From Psychrobacter sp. WY6 (lineage in GTDB: Bacteria > Pseudomonadota > Gammaproteobacteria > Pseudomonadales > Moraxellaceae), in the NCBI RefSeq assembly GCF_018448495.1, contig NZ_CP049902.1, positions 2,418,001-2,482,000 on the forward strand: a stretch of DNA of 64,000 bases, in the 5' to 3' direction. Positions within the stretch are counted from its first letter, which is position 1. The number at the start of each line of letters is the position of its first letter. Below are positions 19,123 to 27,494 of this stretch, one piece after another. The notes under the pieces are model-generated. The model did not search any database and was not told the DNA's origin. It saw only the letters and a list, made by a program, of their open reading frames with translations. The position numbers and the translations under genes were made by a program.

Positions 19123-20512
19123 CCAATACTGAGCATTATTTTTATTGATACCTAAATATAAAAACTATAAACCCTGAATAAAAATCACAGAGACAATCTT
19201 GAGAGCTTATAAATCGCACTGTATAAAACTATGAGCCTAACTTCTAAAGCTATTGGTTTGTTTTCGCATAATGTATATTATGTTAAAGGGACGGTACCCG
19301 ATGATAAGTTCATGGGATTATGATCAAACAGTAATTTGTTAGTCAGTCTGGTTGTTAATTGCTTAACCATGATATGTGTTACCTGTTCAAATAATCATTG
19401 TAATCACCGCTAGTATAATTACTAACTGATATATCTTGAAGCCTTAATGTATAGAGTCTTCATAGATCCTAGTTTATCCGTAATCGATTAATGTATTAAT
19501 TCAAGTCGCTAATAGCCTCTCTATATATTCCAGAAGCCTATTATAGATATGTTGTAGATACAGTAATTTTACTATTCATTCAAAGTTAGTCTGTTTGGTA
19601 ATCTTGCTCTGCTCATCATTGCTAAGCTTATTACCTTCACAATACCTACCAAGCCCTTTGCATAATCTGTCATTTCTAATCATCACCTAATAACCGAATC
19701 ACTCATCAATCGATTGTTGGTAGCTTAGCCGACTTCCTCATTAATGCGAATATGCTTGAACTACGTTAGGTACAGAAGTATTCGCCACCAAGTGACAATC
19801 AGCTCAAAGTAAAAGCAATAACCCTTCTGAATGCCTATTACTCTATATCATTGATAAGCATGTATACAAGCTCTGACAATGCGCCTACTTGGCATATCAG
19901 TAGGTCCAATCTAGATGCACCTTATAGCTGCTATCATCATAGCTAACTACGTTGTAATACGCTTTTATTTAGAGTCATCAAAAGAGCCTTCCTAATTAGT
20001 GAAACATTCATTGGTCTTTTCTAACATCTCTCGTTCTTCCTGAGATATCTTAATATAAAGCATTGAGTTGATACCTTCCAAATTTGCACAGAACAGTACT
20101 ATCACCCTGATTAAGGTATTCTGTGCAAGTACAGGAGCACGGTTTTTCGTGCAAATATGTCGAAGGACTCTATTGCCAATAGCAAACAGCACTCTTACTT
20201 TTAACCTATGTGAAGTTTATTCCTTCAAACACCATATATATCAACAAAAAAATAGCTTACTCCTTCTTTCTCCACTATACTATAATTATCCCCAACCTTA
20301 ACTTGGGGATAATTAAGTGTTAAAACCTTTATTATATAAGGTTTTTCTAATAATATTAGCGAATACCAGTGTCCATAGCAGTGTCCAATAATATTCCATG
20401 CTGCTTTCCTTAACTTGAAAAACCTACTGAAAAATTACTCTGGACCTCAGCATATAGATATTAGATCAATAATCATAACTCATCTACCTTAGAGAAATTA
20501 CGGATACACATC
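19123..20512. other. 1.4-kb region without recognisable genes
   Basis: AT-rich, stop-rich in all frames, with no protein of convincing composition. Two inverted repeats stand out: TTGCACAGAA/TTCTGTGCAA at about 20,086-20,130, and AATTATCCCCA/TGGGGATAATT at about 20,284-20,313. It lies directly upstream of the integrase remnant and so may be the edge of the mobile island. I saw no tRNA or tmRNA end that would identify an attachment site. Confidence 0.6.
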
Positions 20513-20841
20513 ATGACTATCAATAATGCAAACGATATCAATAAGCTTGAATGCCGAGATAAGGATTATTCGGTCAGTGTCTCAGGTGTGGCTGGTTTAA
20601 GTCTGCGTATTTATCCAAATGGTAAAAAGGAATACTACTTGCGATATTCCCATCCACATATCGAGGGCAAACGCCCTAGGATGATGTTAGGTAAGATTGA
20701 GGAGATCAGTTTACATGAAGTTAAGTATAAAGCAGAAGCCATCCTTAATACGGTCGCAAAAGGTTCTGACCCTAAAGCTATCCAGCAAAAAGAGCAAACT
20801 AATAAGTATACTCACCTAAAAAATGCTACGTTTTCTGACAT
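20513..20841 (+). pseudogene. P4-type tyrosine integrase, N-terminal fragment
   Basis: About 110 residues match the N-terminal DNA-binding domain (DUF4102) of P4-like integrases: VSVSGVAGLSLRIYPNGKKEYYLRY, then a LGKIEEISLHEVKYKAEAI stretch. The catalytic domain is absent, because the IS3 element starts at 20,842 and the sequence beyond its far end is not integrase. The gene is therefore truncated, and any island it once mobilised cannot use it. Confidence 0.8.
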
Positions 20842-20887
20842 TGACCCCTGCCGTCAAATCCGTATACATAAACTTGGGAGATTTTAG

Positions 20888-21740
20888 TTACGCAGCCTGA
20901 CGATAATAATCAAACCACATCTGTATTGGTGATTTATAGCCCAAACCCTTTTGAATTCTCGTTTGGTTGTAGTACAGCTCGATGTATCTAATAATATCGT
21001 TGATCGCTGCAAACCTAGTCTTATAATCCTGATGATATACCAGCTCGTTCTTTAAAGTGCCCCAGAAGCTTTCTATTGGAGCATTGTCGAAGCAATTACC
21101 TTTAGCGCTCATTGAGCCTGTAAATTGATGCTGCTTGATGATCTTATGGTACGCGTGGCTACAGTACTGACTGCCTCTGTCAGAGTGAACGATTAGCCCT
21201 TTGCTTGGACGTTTATTCCTGATGGCCATGTTCAATGCTTTGCATACTAGATCTGCGGTCATTCGCTTATTGATAGCATAGCCGACCAGCTCTTTGGTGT
21301 ATAAGTCTTTGACTCCCGCTAAATACAACCAGCCCTCATTTGTCCAGATATAGGTAATGTCGCTGACCCACGCTTGATTCGGTCTTTGCATATCAAAATG
21401 CTGATTTAATACGTTGTCATAGACCAGTTTTTTTGATTGAGTCAGTGGTGACCTTGAAGCGCCTGTGACGACGGCATTTGATGCCATGTTCTTCTTTGAT
21501 GCTTCTGACCATGTATAGACTAATATCATACCCTTGCTCGGTGAGCGTTGCATGCAGACGCTCAACACCATAGCGCTCATGAGTTTCACTATGAGCGGCT
21601 TTAACTAGTAGCTCGCACTGATTACGGTGTACCTGCTGACACTGATATCACGAAGCCAGTCGTAGTAGCTCGATGGTTTAACGCTAAGTACGCGGCACAT
21701 CCTACTGATGCTAAAGATTTGCTGTTGTCTTTGATAAAGG
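20888..21740 (-). pseudogene. IS3 transposase OrfB, frameshifted at the N-terminus
   Basis: The open part (20,888-21,589) carries the integrase core: first Asp in VSDITYIW, second Asp in HSDRGSQY, and Glu in NAPIESFWGTLKNE, with the C-terminal GLGYKSPIQMWFDYYRQAA. The N-terminal HTH-like part upstream of 21,480 is scattered over other frames, so at least two base errors or mutations are present. It should catalyse excision and insertion of the element if intact. Confidence 0.75.
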
Positions 21741-21746
21741 CGTACT

Positions 21747-22043
21747 TTACTGCTGTTTTGCGAAGTACGCCGTCGCCTTTTTTAAGATCTCGCGCTCCTC
21801 TTCGGCAACTTTAAGCTGTCGCTTTAGGCGTTTTACCTCTTCAAGCGCACTCATAAGTTCAGGGTCATACTGCTTTGTTCCTACAAGCTTGCCTTGATTA
21901 GCTTGTGTTCTGCCAGTTGGATAGCGTTTGCATGGCGATGCCAAGTTGCTTTGCGGTCGCTGAAATATTGCCGTTGTTATCCGCTATCTTCTTGACGGCT
22001 TCAGCTTTAAATTCGTTACTGTAAGTTCTTAATTTCTTGGTCA
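21747..22043 (-). pseudogene. IS3 transposase OrfA, one frameshift
   Basis: Begins MTKKLRTYSNEFKAEAVKKI with the HTH segment ISATAKQLGIAMQTLSNW and continues, after a break near 21,925, as ANQGKLVGTKQYDPELMSAL and a leucine-rich ILKKATAYFAKQQ end. It is the DNA-binding subunit of the IS3 element. Confidence 0.75.
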
Positions 22044-22235
22044 TGGTAAACTCCTGTTATTGTCTTAGTTTACCAAGTTTACTTATACGGTTTCTTCAGC
22101 AGCTCATAAGTAGTTGTTTTTCATTAGTATTAAACCGACTCAAACCCGTTTGTTACCCCTTTTAGGGGTGTTTACGTAAAAACACTCAGCTCATACTAAC
22201 CTCAGTTTTTACAAACCCTAAAGAGGATAGTAACC

Positions 22236-23133
22236 ATGCTAATGAAGATTGCTAAATGATCTAGATCAAATTGTTGGTATTAAACAAGTAGAAAGAGGAC
22301 TCGCTTGTAACTGTTATTGTTTTGAATGTAGCGAACCCGTTGTTGCTAGAAAGAGAGAAAAACGAGCATCATTTCGCTCACTCTAGCAATAAAGAGAGTT
22401 GCCATATCAACCCTGAAAGTATCCTACACAAGTTTGCTAAACAAGTCATTATGGAGAAAAAATGTGTGGCGCTGCCACCGTTCCAGAAACAGATGAGACT
22501 GAAGCAAAAAATTGGCAGTTCTCTAGCTTAGTAGCAGAGCAAGCTGTTGGCTCAATTCGTCCTGATTTATTAGCAAGTATTGATAGAGATGCTGTTTATC
22601 GAAGTTGCCGTCGTCATTTGTATACTCACAAACTTAATTTCATCAAACAATTAAATATCAAGACCATTGAGATAGACTTGCGAGAACTACTAAAGCGCAA
22701 TGTCTGTATTCCCAGCGATGAAGCAGAACAGTTCATTCTAGAACAAGTGGATAATAAAAAATGGTTATACCCTGAAGCTAAGAAACCTGACGAGCCGTTA
22801 GCAGATTGGTTAAGTACGATGCCTTTACCTGAAATCAATACGAACCATGTTGCTGATGATAGTGAAGAAGCTCAATCTCAGCTCATCAACAATTATGTTA
22901 AACATCGCTTTATTATTAATAATGTATGGGTAGATGCATGGGTGTTTAACGATGGGGGTATTTCAGTAAAAACGGTCAGTTATAATCCAGAAATTATAGC
23001 TTTACTGAAGCAATGGAGCAAAGAAGGTGGTGGTAGATATACACCAAAATTCAAAGCTTGGAAGTATTGCAATCCTTTCTCTCATACCGTGTTACTACGT
23101 TTGCGAGAAATGGATACTACACCCAAACTCTAA
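22236..23133 (+). pseudogene. CoiA-like competence/nuclease-family protein, three frameshifts
   Basis: Start ATG 22,236 has an AAAGAGGA ribosome-binding site. The N-terminal part, read across breaks near 22,256 and 22,350, gives AKDLDQIVGIKQVERGLACN, CFECSEPVVARK and EHHFAHSSNKESCHINPESI, the cysteine pair and HFAH signature of CoiA-like proteins. A third break near 22,485 leads into a long C-terminal region (22,462-23,133) with DAWVFNDGGISVKTVSYNPE and RYTPKFKAWKYCNPFSHTVL. CoiA promotes DNA uptake in Gram-positives; relatives on mobile elements have unknown roles. About 300 residues when repaired. Whether the breaks are real is unclear. Confidence 0.6.
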
Positions 23134-23184
23134 TTTCTTTGCGATTGATCTATCAATACTGCTGCAACTTGGAGGAAAAACATA

Positions 23185-23412
23185 ATGAACATGAAAAGAT
23201 TTACAAACCGCAAATTTAGATTTTGTTCTGCTTGTAGCTCTAAACAGGCGCTTAGAGTAATCGAAAAAGATGACTGGAAGTTAGGTGCTTACCATTGTCC
23301 AAAGTGTAATGCCGATACTGTTGATAGCTTTGTGCTTGTTAATTATTATGAAAACGGGTGCAGAATTGTCGCTAAGAAGATGAAAGCCTATGATTTATTT
23401 AATAGAAAGTAA
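23185..23412 (+). CDS. small zinc-ribbon-like hypothetical protein
   Basis: 75 residues with two CxxC pairs, CSAC near residue 14 and CPKC near residue 38, spaced as in zinc ribbons. The protein is basic at the N-terminus. A TTGGAGG ribosome-binding site lies upstream. It follows the CoiA-like gene by 51 bases on the same strand and may be co-transcribed with it. No named family. Confidence 0.6.
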   Translation: MNMKRFTNRKFRFCSACSSKQALRVIEKDDWKLGAYHCPKCNADTVDSFVLVNYYENGCRIVAKKMKAYDLFNRK

Positions 23413-23715
23413 TGCTTTAATAACAACAGTGGAATTATTGGAAACTCAACAATCCGAGAGGCAGATTCTAGTTAGATACCTCTATAACGCACCAATCCAA
23501 TAATTAATGAGATGGTAATTGCCGAACTGATTGAATCAGTTCGGTTCCCTAGTGAGGACTTGAACCTTTGGCTGTGGGCTATATACGATAGTAGATACAG
23601 CCATCAAGATTATGACAGTGTACTTGGTGGTGTACATGAACTGGTAATCCCCCCAATAAATAAGAACACTTACAAATAGAGATTAACTGCTAAAATACAC
23701 CAGCAGGAGAATCCT

Positions 23716-23982
23716 ATGAAAAAGACACGCTTTAGCGACAACCAAATCGTCAACATCCTAAAACAAGCCGAACAAGGCGTCCCTATTACCGAGCTCTGCC
23801 GTGAGCATAACATCAGCCAAAGCACCTTCTACAACTGGCGATCTAAATATGGTGGTATGGACGCCACACTTATCAGCCGTCTTAAAGAGCTTGAAGTTGA
23901 AAATGCCCGCTTAAAGAAGATGTACGCTGATGAATGTCTTAAATCCGACATCCTACAGGATGCTATGTCAAAAAAGTGGTAG
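23716..23982 (+). CDS. IS407-group transposase OrfA
   Basis: 88 residues: HTH_Tnp_1-type domain ([20 protein letters not shown], then [17 protein letters not shown]) followed by a leucine-rich segment used in dimerisation. It ends 7 bases inside OrfB. The heptamer A-AAA-AAG at 23,970-23,976 just before the stop is a classical -1 frameshift site, so the fusion OrfAB transposase is expected as in other IS3 elements. Confidence 0.93.
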   Translation: MKKTRFSDNQIVNILKQAEQGVPITELCREHNISQSTFYNWRSKYGGMDATLISRLKELEVENARLKKMYADECLKSDILQDAMSKKW

Positions 23983-24803
23983 CGCCCCAAAGGCGCAAAG
24001 CGTTGGTTTGTCACTACATTGAAGATCGTAGCATTAGCATACGCCGTGCTTGCCGTATCTTTAACATCAGCGTCACCTGTTATTATCACAAGTCGGTGGT
24101 AACAGATGAGAACCAGCAAATAGCGGACTTACTTATCAAACTGACTGATGAGAACAAGAACTGGGGCTTTGGCTTGTGCTTTTTAACCTTGCGTAATATG
24201 CTAGGACTGCAGTACAACCATAAGCGGGTATATCGCATCTACTGCGAGCTTGAACTCAACCTTAGAATCAAGCCTAAGCGTCGCATTAAACGTGCTAAAC
24301 CAATACCATTAGCAGTACCTGATAGGATTAACCAAAGCTGGAGCATGGACTTTATGCACGACAGCTTAACTGATGGCCGCGGCTTTAGACTGTTCAATGT
24401 CATTGATGATTACAACCGTGAGGCACTTACCGTTGAAGTCGACTTCTCGCTACCGGCCGGGAGGGTCATACGCAGTCTTAATCAGCTTATTGAGTACCGA
24501 GGCAAACCTGTGCAGATAAGATGCGATAACGGCCCTGAATACATCAGCAATGCGCTCAAAGACTGGGCTGAGCAGCAAGGTATCATCTTAAGCTATATTG
24601 AACCTGGCAATCCACAGCAAAATGCGTATGTAGAGCGCTTTAACAGAACCATGAGATATGATTGGTTAAATCAGGAGCTGTTTGATAATCTAGAGCAGGT
24701 ACGCGCACAAGCAGAAAACTGGTTATACCATTATAATCATAAGCGCCCAAACATGGGCAATGGCGGTTTTACACCGATACAGAAACTCAATCAGGCAGCT
24801 TAA
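23976..24803 (+). CDS. IS407-group transposase OrfB (DDE integrase core)
   Basis: 275 residues in the -1 frame relative to OrfA. The catalytic triad can be seen: Asp in SMDFMHD, Asp in [11 protein letters not shown] and Glu in [10 protein letters not shown]. The N-terminal part has the HTH_21 segment [18 protein letters not shown]. It is full length for the group and shows no break, unlike the other transposases in this window. Confidence 0.93.
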   Translation: MVAPQRRKALVCHYIEDRSISIRRACRIFNISVTCYYHKSVVTDENQQIADLLIKLTDENKNWGFGLCFLTLRNMLGLQYNHKRVYRIYCELELNLRIKPKRRIKRAKPIPLAVPDRINQSWSMDFMHDSLTDGRGFRLFNVIDDYNREALTVEVDFSLPAGRVIRSLNQLIEYRGKPVQIRCDNGPEYISNALKDWAEQQGIILSYIEPGNPQQNAYVERFNRTMRYDWLNQELFDNLEQVRAQAENWLYHYNHKRPNMGNGGFTPIQKLNQAA

Positions 24804-24893
24804 TTCTATTTATTAGGTGTCTTAAGTTTGGGAGGGTTACCAACTGAGCTATTCTAATATAAATATTAACTAAAGGCGCTCTGCTAACAAATT

Positions 24894-25346
24894 ATGATAA
24901 ATACTATATTTACATCAAAGATTGATTTTTGGTTGGCGTTTTTAATATTGGGTTCTAGCTTACTACTCGTTTTGGTGCCTGTATGGGAATGGATGTACAA
25001 CAATAGTTCTATTAAAAGAATAATATTTATAAGCCTTTTTACCATACCAACTGCGTTACTGCTATTGGTACTGTTTTTTAATATAAAGTACACTTTGACA
25101 GCTGACACATTGTTAGTGAAAAATGGTTTTTCTACTCAGAGTATCTCGTTAGAAGACATTACCCATATCACTCCTACCAGCAGTACTTTATCTGCTCCAG
25201 CACTGTCTTTAGATAGGATTGAGATAAGATATGAAGGTGGTAGCATAGTGATATCACCAAAAGACAAAGATAGGTTCTATCATGCAATACAAGAACGTGT
25301 ACCAGCATTAAAAACCGATGATAATAATGGGCTGATAAAGAGATAG
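24894..25346 (+). CDS. PH-domain (bPH_4/DUF1200-like) membrane protein
   Basis: 150 residues. Two hydrophobic helices (about residues 10-32 and 41-63) precede a soluble bacterial PH-like domain with the conserved pattern YTLTADTLLVKNG, LEDITHITPT, LSLDRIEIRYEGG and ISPKDKDRFY. Such proteins are small membrane proteins of unknown function, often carried in accessory regions. It lies directly after the IS407 copy. Confidence 0.75.
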   Translation: MINTIFTSKIDFWLAFLILGSSLLLVLVPVWEWMYNNSSIKRIIFISLFTIPTALLLLVLFFNIKYTLTADTLLVKNGFSTQSISLEDITHITPTSSTLSAPALSLDRIEIRYEGGSIVISPKDKDRFYHAIQERVPALKTDDNNGLIKR

Positions 25347-25359
25347 CCGATAGTTCGAT

Positions 25360-25379
25360 GCGCTATACAGGCATCGAAC
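25360..25379 (+). repeat. 20-bp perfect inverted repeat, left copy
   Basis: GCGCTATACAGGCATCGAAC recurs exactly, inverted, at 27,282-27,301. The left copy overlaps a local palindrome (GTTCGATGC, nine bases, GCATCGAAC). The pair encloses 1.9 kb that contains a serine recombinase. Confidence 0.8.
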
Positions 25380-25484
25380 GTATTTCAGTGACAGATGTTA
25401 TAGTAAAAAATTACTAAAATAGATCAGTATGAAAAAATGGTCAACTTACAGTCTTACGTTAGGTGATAAAGGTTTATAAATTTA

Positions 25485-25592
25485 ATGAGAGATAACCTAG
25501 AAAATACTAAGTCAACACAGGAAAAGTCAGTTTATAAAAAAATTGGTTTAGGCATTTATATTATATTTGCTTTGATTTATTATTTTTTATGA
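25485..25592 (+). CDS. small membrane protein, 35 residues, coupled to the next gene
   Basis: MRDNLENTKSTQEKSVYKKI is followed by one hydrophobic helix (GLGIYIIFALIYYFL). Its stop overlaps the next start as ATGA, which suggests translational coupling. It is too short for homology-based naming. Confidence 0.35.
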   Translation: MRDNLENTKSTQEKSVYKKIGLGIYIIFALIYYFL

Positions 25593-25834
25593 AAGATATG
25601 TTTCTTGATGGAACTTTTTTCCTTGTAGTAGGTATAGCGCTTCTTCTAATTATTATATTTAAGTTCTTTAAAGAACATGATTACAATTTAGGGGTTATAG
25701 CGTTTTGTATATATATTCTTATACTTGGTTCAGTTGATTTTTTCCAGTTAAATCAATTAATTTCAGCTGTGGCTGCTATTGTATTATTGATAATTATGAT
25801 ATTTGTACACTACAAATCAGTTGAAAAGGTTTAG
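25589..25834 (+). CDS. small hypothetical membrane protein
   Basis: 81 residues with three hydrophobic helices separated by short polar turns (FFLVVGIALLLIIIFKFF, IAFCIYILILGSVDFF, LISAVAAIVLLIIMIFV). It starts inside the stop of a 35-residue ORF. No family recognised; the composition is AT-rich like its island neighbours. Confidence 0.5.
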   Translation: MKDMFLDGTFFLVVGIALLLIIIFKFFKEHDYNLGVIAFCIYILILGSVDFFQLNQLISAVAAIVLLIIMIFVHYKSVEKV

Positions 25835-26037
25835 GACTTGTTATACCAAAACTGTTTAAGCTTGGTATTTACTTTACTTTGGAACGATAGCAAGTTGACC
25901 TTTACTGTCAGATCCGTAAATATAATTTGGGTGATTGTCGTTTTAAAAAATCTGATCTGCTATTTATTTCTATTAAGGTATATCCCAGCGGAACCATCTG
26001 AAAAGGCTCATTAATCAATTAATAGACTACTCATAGT

Positions 26038-26061
26038 AGACTGCTGTAGTGGAACCACTTA
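26038..26061 (+). repeat. 24-bp inverted repeat flanking the serine recombinase, left copy
   Basis: Begins AGACTGCT and ends TGGAACCACTTA; it matches 26,714-26,737 inverted at 22 of 24 positions. It overlaps the last codon and stop of the recombinase gene. It is probably a binding or crossover site. Confidence 0.7.
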
Positions 26062-26697
26062 ATGAGTACTGAGCATCTTCGGTCTTTCCTTGGCTACATC
26101 AGCGATCAGATGCCGTGAGCACTTGGTCATTTTTTGAATATCAGAATAGCTATGACCTGATTTGAGCAGACTAGCGATGATCTTGCGCTTTTCCGTATCT
26201 TTCCTACGTCCTGAATACTTACCTTCTGCCTTAGCACGAGCAATACCTTGCATCTGACGGTTACGGCGATCTTCATAGTCTTTTCGAGCAATGGCTGCGA
26301 GCATATCCAGCATCATCGAGTTAATGGCCTGCAATACACTGCTCATAAATTCTGTACTGCTTTCAGATTGAAGCGCCATATATGAGGTCGGCAGCTCTTT
26401 TGATACGATAGAGAGCTTTTTCTCTGATAGCATTCTTTTTAGCGTATCCCAATCAGCTTGGTTCAAACGCGCCAAGCGATCAATCTGCTCAACTAAGATC
26501 ACATCGCCCTTATGAGCGTCTTCAATCAGCTGCATCAGCTTTGGTCGCGCCAAGATAGCGCCTGATTCGTTTTCGACATAGAAGGCAGCAATTTTGTGGC
26601 CATGATCGTTGGCAAATGCTATGAGCTCGCTTTTGGCACGCTTAGCATCTTGTTCTTTGGTAGACGCTCGTAGATACGCTCTGATAAACATAAACAC
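26059..26697 (-). CDS. serine recombinase (resolvase/invertase family)
   Basis: 212 residues. The catalytic N-terminal domain has YLRAS with Arg10 and nucleophile Ser12, and EQIDRLAR near residues 70-77. A long helix (residues 115-150) precedes a C-terminal helix-turn-helix (SYSDIQKMTKCSRHLIADVA). It should catalyse site-specific strand exchange at short paired sites. The gene is enclosed by near-perfect 24-base inverted repeats, which makes it a possible self-inverting switch or a small autonomous element. Upstream of its start two copies of GTCTGTTnTAAGTGG lie 28 bases apart, candidate binding sites for autoregulation. Confidence 0.9.
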   Translation of the reverse strand: MFMFIRAYLRASTKEQDAKRAKSELIAFANDHGHKIAAFYVENESGAILARPKLMQLIEDAHKGDVILVEQIDRLARLNQADWDTLKRMLSEKKLSIVSKELPTSYMALQSESSTEFMSSVLQAINSMMLDMLAAIARKDYEDRRNRQMQGIARAKAEGKYSGRRKDTEKRKIIASLLKSGHSYSDIQKMTKCSRHLIADVAKERPKMLSTH

Positions 26698-26705
26698 CTA
26701 AAATA

Positions 26706-26748
26706 GTCTGTTATAAGTGGTTCCATTATAGCAGTCTGTTTTAAGTGG
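26706..26748. repeat. iterated recombinase-binding-site candidate with right inverted repeat
   Basis: Two direct copies of GTCTGTTnTAAGTGG begin at 26,706 and 26,734. The first overlaps the right inverted-repeat copy (26,714-26,737). The arrangement resembles a res site or operator placed just upstream of the recombinase start. Confidence 0.6.
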
Positions 26749-26798
26749 TCTGTTAATACGTTTGAGTGGTGAAATAGCTGGTTCCCTTGGGGTATGCT

Positions 26799-27242
26799 CT
26801 AAAATTCTTCCTCTCGAAATTTATTATATTTAGAAGAAAATTTACGCAAATCATTTTTCAATTTTTCATTTAAAGTATCATATAGGTCATTTTTCAAGAC
26901 GTCATAAGCGTTTATAAAAGCGCCTTTATTCTTTTGAGTATATTCTTGCATCATATCTATACAAGAAAATGAACTCAGTATGTTAAATAAGATATAGATA
27001 TTGTGAGGGTCGTATTCTAAAGCCTTTTGGAAATAAATTAATGCAGAGTAGTTTTGTTGATCTTCTGCAAGATATGGGGCAAGATCTACCGCTATTCCTT
27101 TTAAAGTTAAAGCTTCCGCTATTTCACTATCTGTTGAATTACTATCAGCAATTACTTCATTTAAAATACTTATAGCAAGTTCTGGCTCATAATTTTGGCA
27201 AAAAATCTCTGCTTGGGTCAGTTTTTTTTCTATGATAGACAT
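26799..27242 (-). CDS. TPR-like hypothetical protein
   Basis: 147 residues from the Met at 27,242, which has a GGGTGA ribosome-binding site; a Met 15 bases further upstream has none. Helical, with tetratricopeptide-like pairs such as AEIFCQNYEPELAISILNEV and NYSALIYFQKALEYDPHNIY. Probably a cytosolic protein-interaction module; no specific role is visible. A C-terminal fragment of a similar protein follows upstream at 27,307. Confidence 0.55.
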   Translation of the reverse strand: MSIIEKKLTQAEIFCQNYEPELAISILNEVIADSNSTDSEIAEALTLKGIAVDLAPYLAEDQQNYSALIYFQKALEYDPHNIYILFNILSSFSCIDMMQEYTQKNKGAFINAYDVLKNDLYDTLNEKLKNDLRKFSSKYNKFREEEF

Positions 27243-27281
27243 TATTTTTTCACCCATTTGTCTTTGATTATAAGGTCAACA

Positions 27282-27301
27282 GTTCGATGCCTGTATAGCG
27301 C
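27282..27301 (-). repeat. 20-bp perfect inverted repeat, right copy
   Basis: Exact inverted match of 25,360-25,379. It lies between the TPR-like gene and the truncated TPR fragment. Confidence 0.8.
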
Positions 27302-27306
27302 ACCAA

Positions 27307-27494
27307 TCAGGAATTGATAATAGCCAAAGCTTTTTCACTTTCAGGCTCTAATGCTAGCAGCTTAGCAGCATAATACTTCTTTTGATCTTCAGTCAGCACA
27401 ATTTCAGGTGGTTCACCAAAATCTAAAATAGAATTTAATATGGAAGTATCGTTCGAATCTAGCTCATGAGCTTTGATAAAATAAAAAAAGCAGA
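27307..27494 (-). pseudogene. C-terminal fragment of a TPR-like protein cut by IS630
   Basis: About 60 residues read KAHELDSNDTSILNSILDFG and a TPR-type end (YYAAKLLALEPESEKALAII). The frame runs into the IS630 end at 27,495, so its N-terminus is lost or displaced. The hydrophobic residues a translation would add upstream come from the IS. Confidence 0.5.

Larger units (their letters stand above)
20842..22106 (-). mobile_element. IS3-family insertion sequence (IS3 group), copy 1
   Basis: About 1,265 bases with transposase genes on the minus strand. The left end starts TGACCCCTGCC and the right end reads, inverted, TGAGCTGCTGAAG, giving imperfect terminal repeats. No matching target duplication was found, consistent with the integrase part beyond it being lost. 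Related fragments lie at 30,793-32,194 and 62,134-62,266. Confidence 0.85.
23643..24841 (+). mobile_element. IS3-family insertion sequence, IS407 group, apparently intact
   Basis: 1,199 bases with terminal inverted repeats GGTAATCCCCCCAA and GGTAACCCTCCCAA, and a 4-base target duplication AACT at 23,639-23,642 and 24,842-24,845. A 4-base duplication is the known IS407-group size. Both transposase frames are open and joined by a slippery site, so this copy may be active. Confidence 0.93.
23512..24873 (+). pseudogene. small hypothetical ORF split by an IS3 (IS407-group) element
   Basis: Removing the IS and one copy of its 4-base target duplication joins MVIAELIESVRFPSEDLNLW...GGVHEL to SYSNININ and a stop at 24,873, giving about 50 residues. 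A preceding frame (23,440-23,505, ETQQSERQILVRYLYNAPIQ) looks coding too and may be the true N-terminus, joined by a single-base shift. The family is unknown. The clean rejoining supports a recent insertion into a real gene. Confidence 0.4.

Noticed and set aside
19992-20192. 66-residue minus-strand frame in the gene-free region
   Set aside because: No ribosome-binding site, no recognisable composition, overlaps an inverted repeat.
25874-25942. Short minus-strand stretch reading HPNYIYGSDSKGQLAIVPK before a stop
   Set aside because: It looks protein-like, but an in-frame stop lies just upstream and only 22 codons remain; too little to call a gene.
23483-27320. Similar CGCACCAATC sequences near 23,490 and 27,299 as integron attC sites
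   Set aside because: They lack the conserved attC core ends and paired boxes, and no integron integrase is present.
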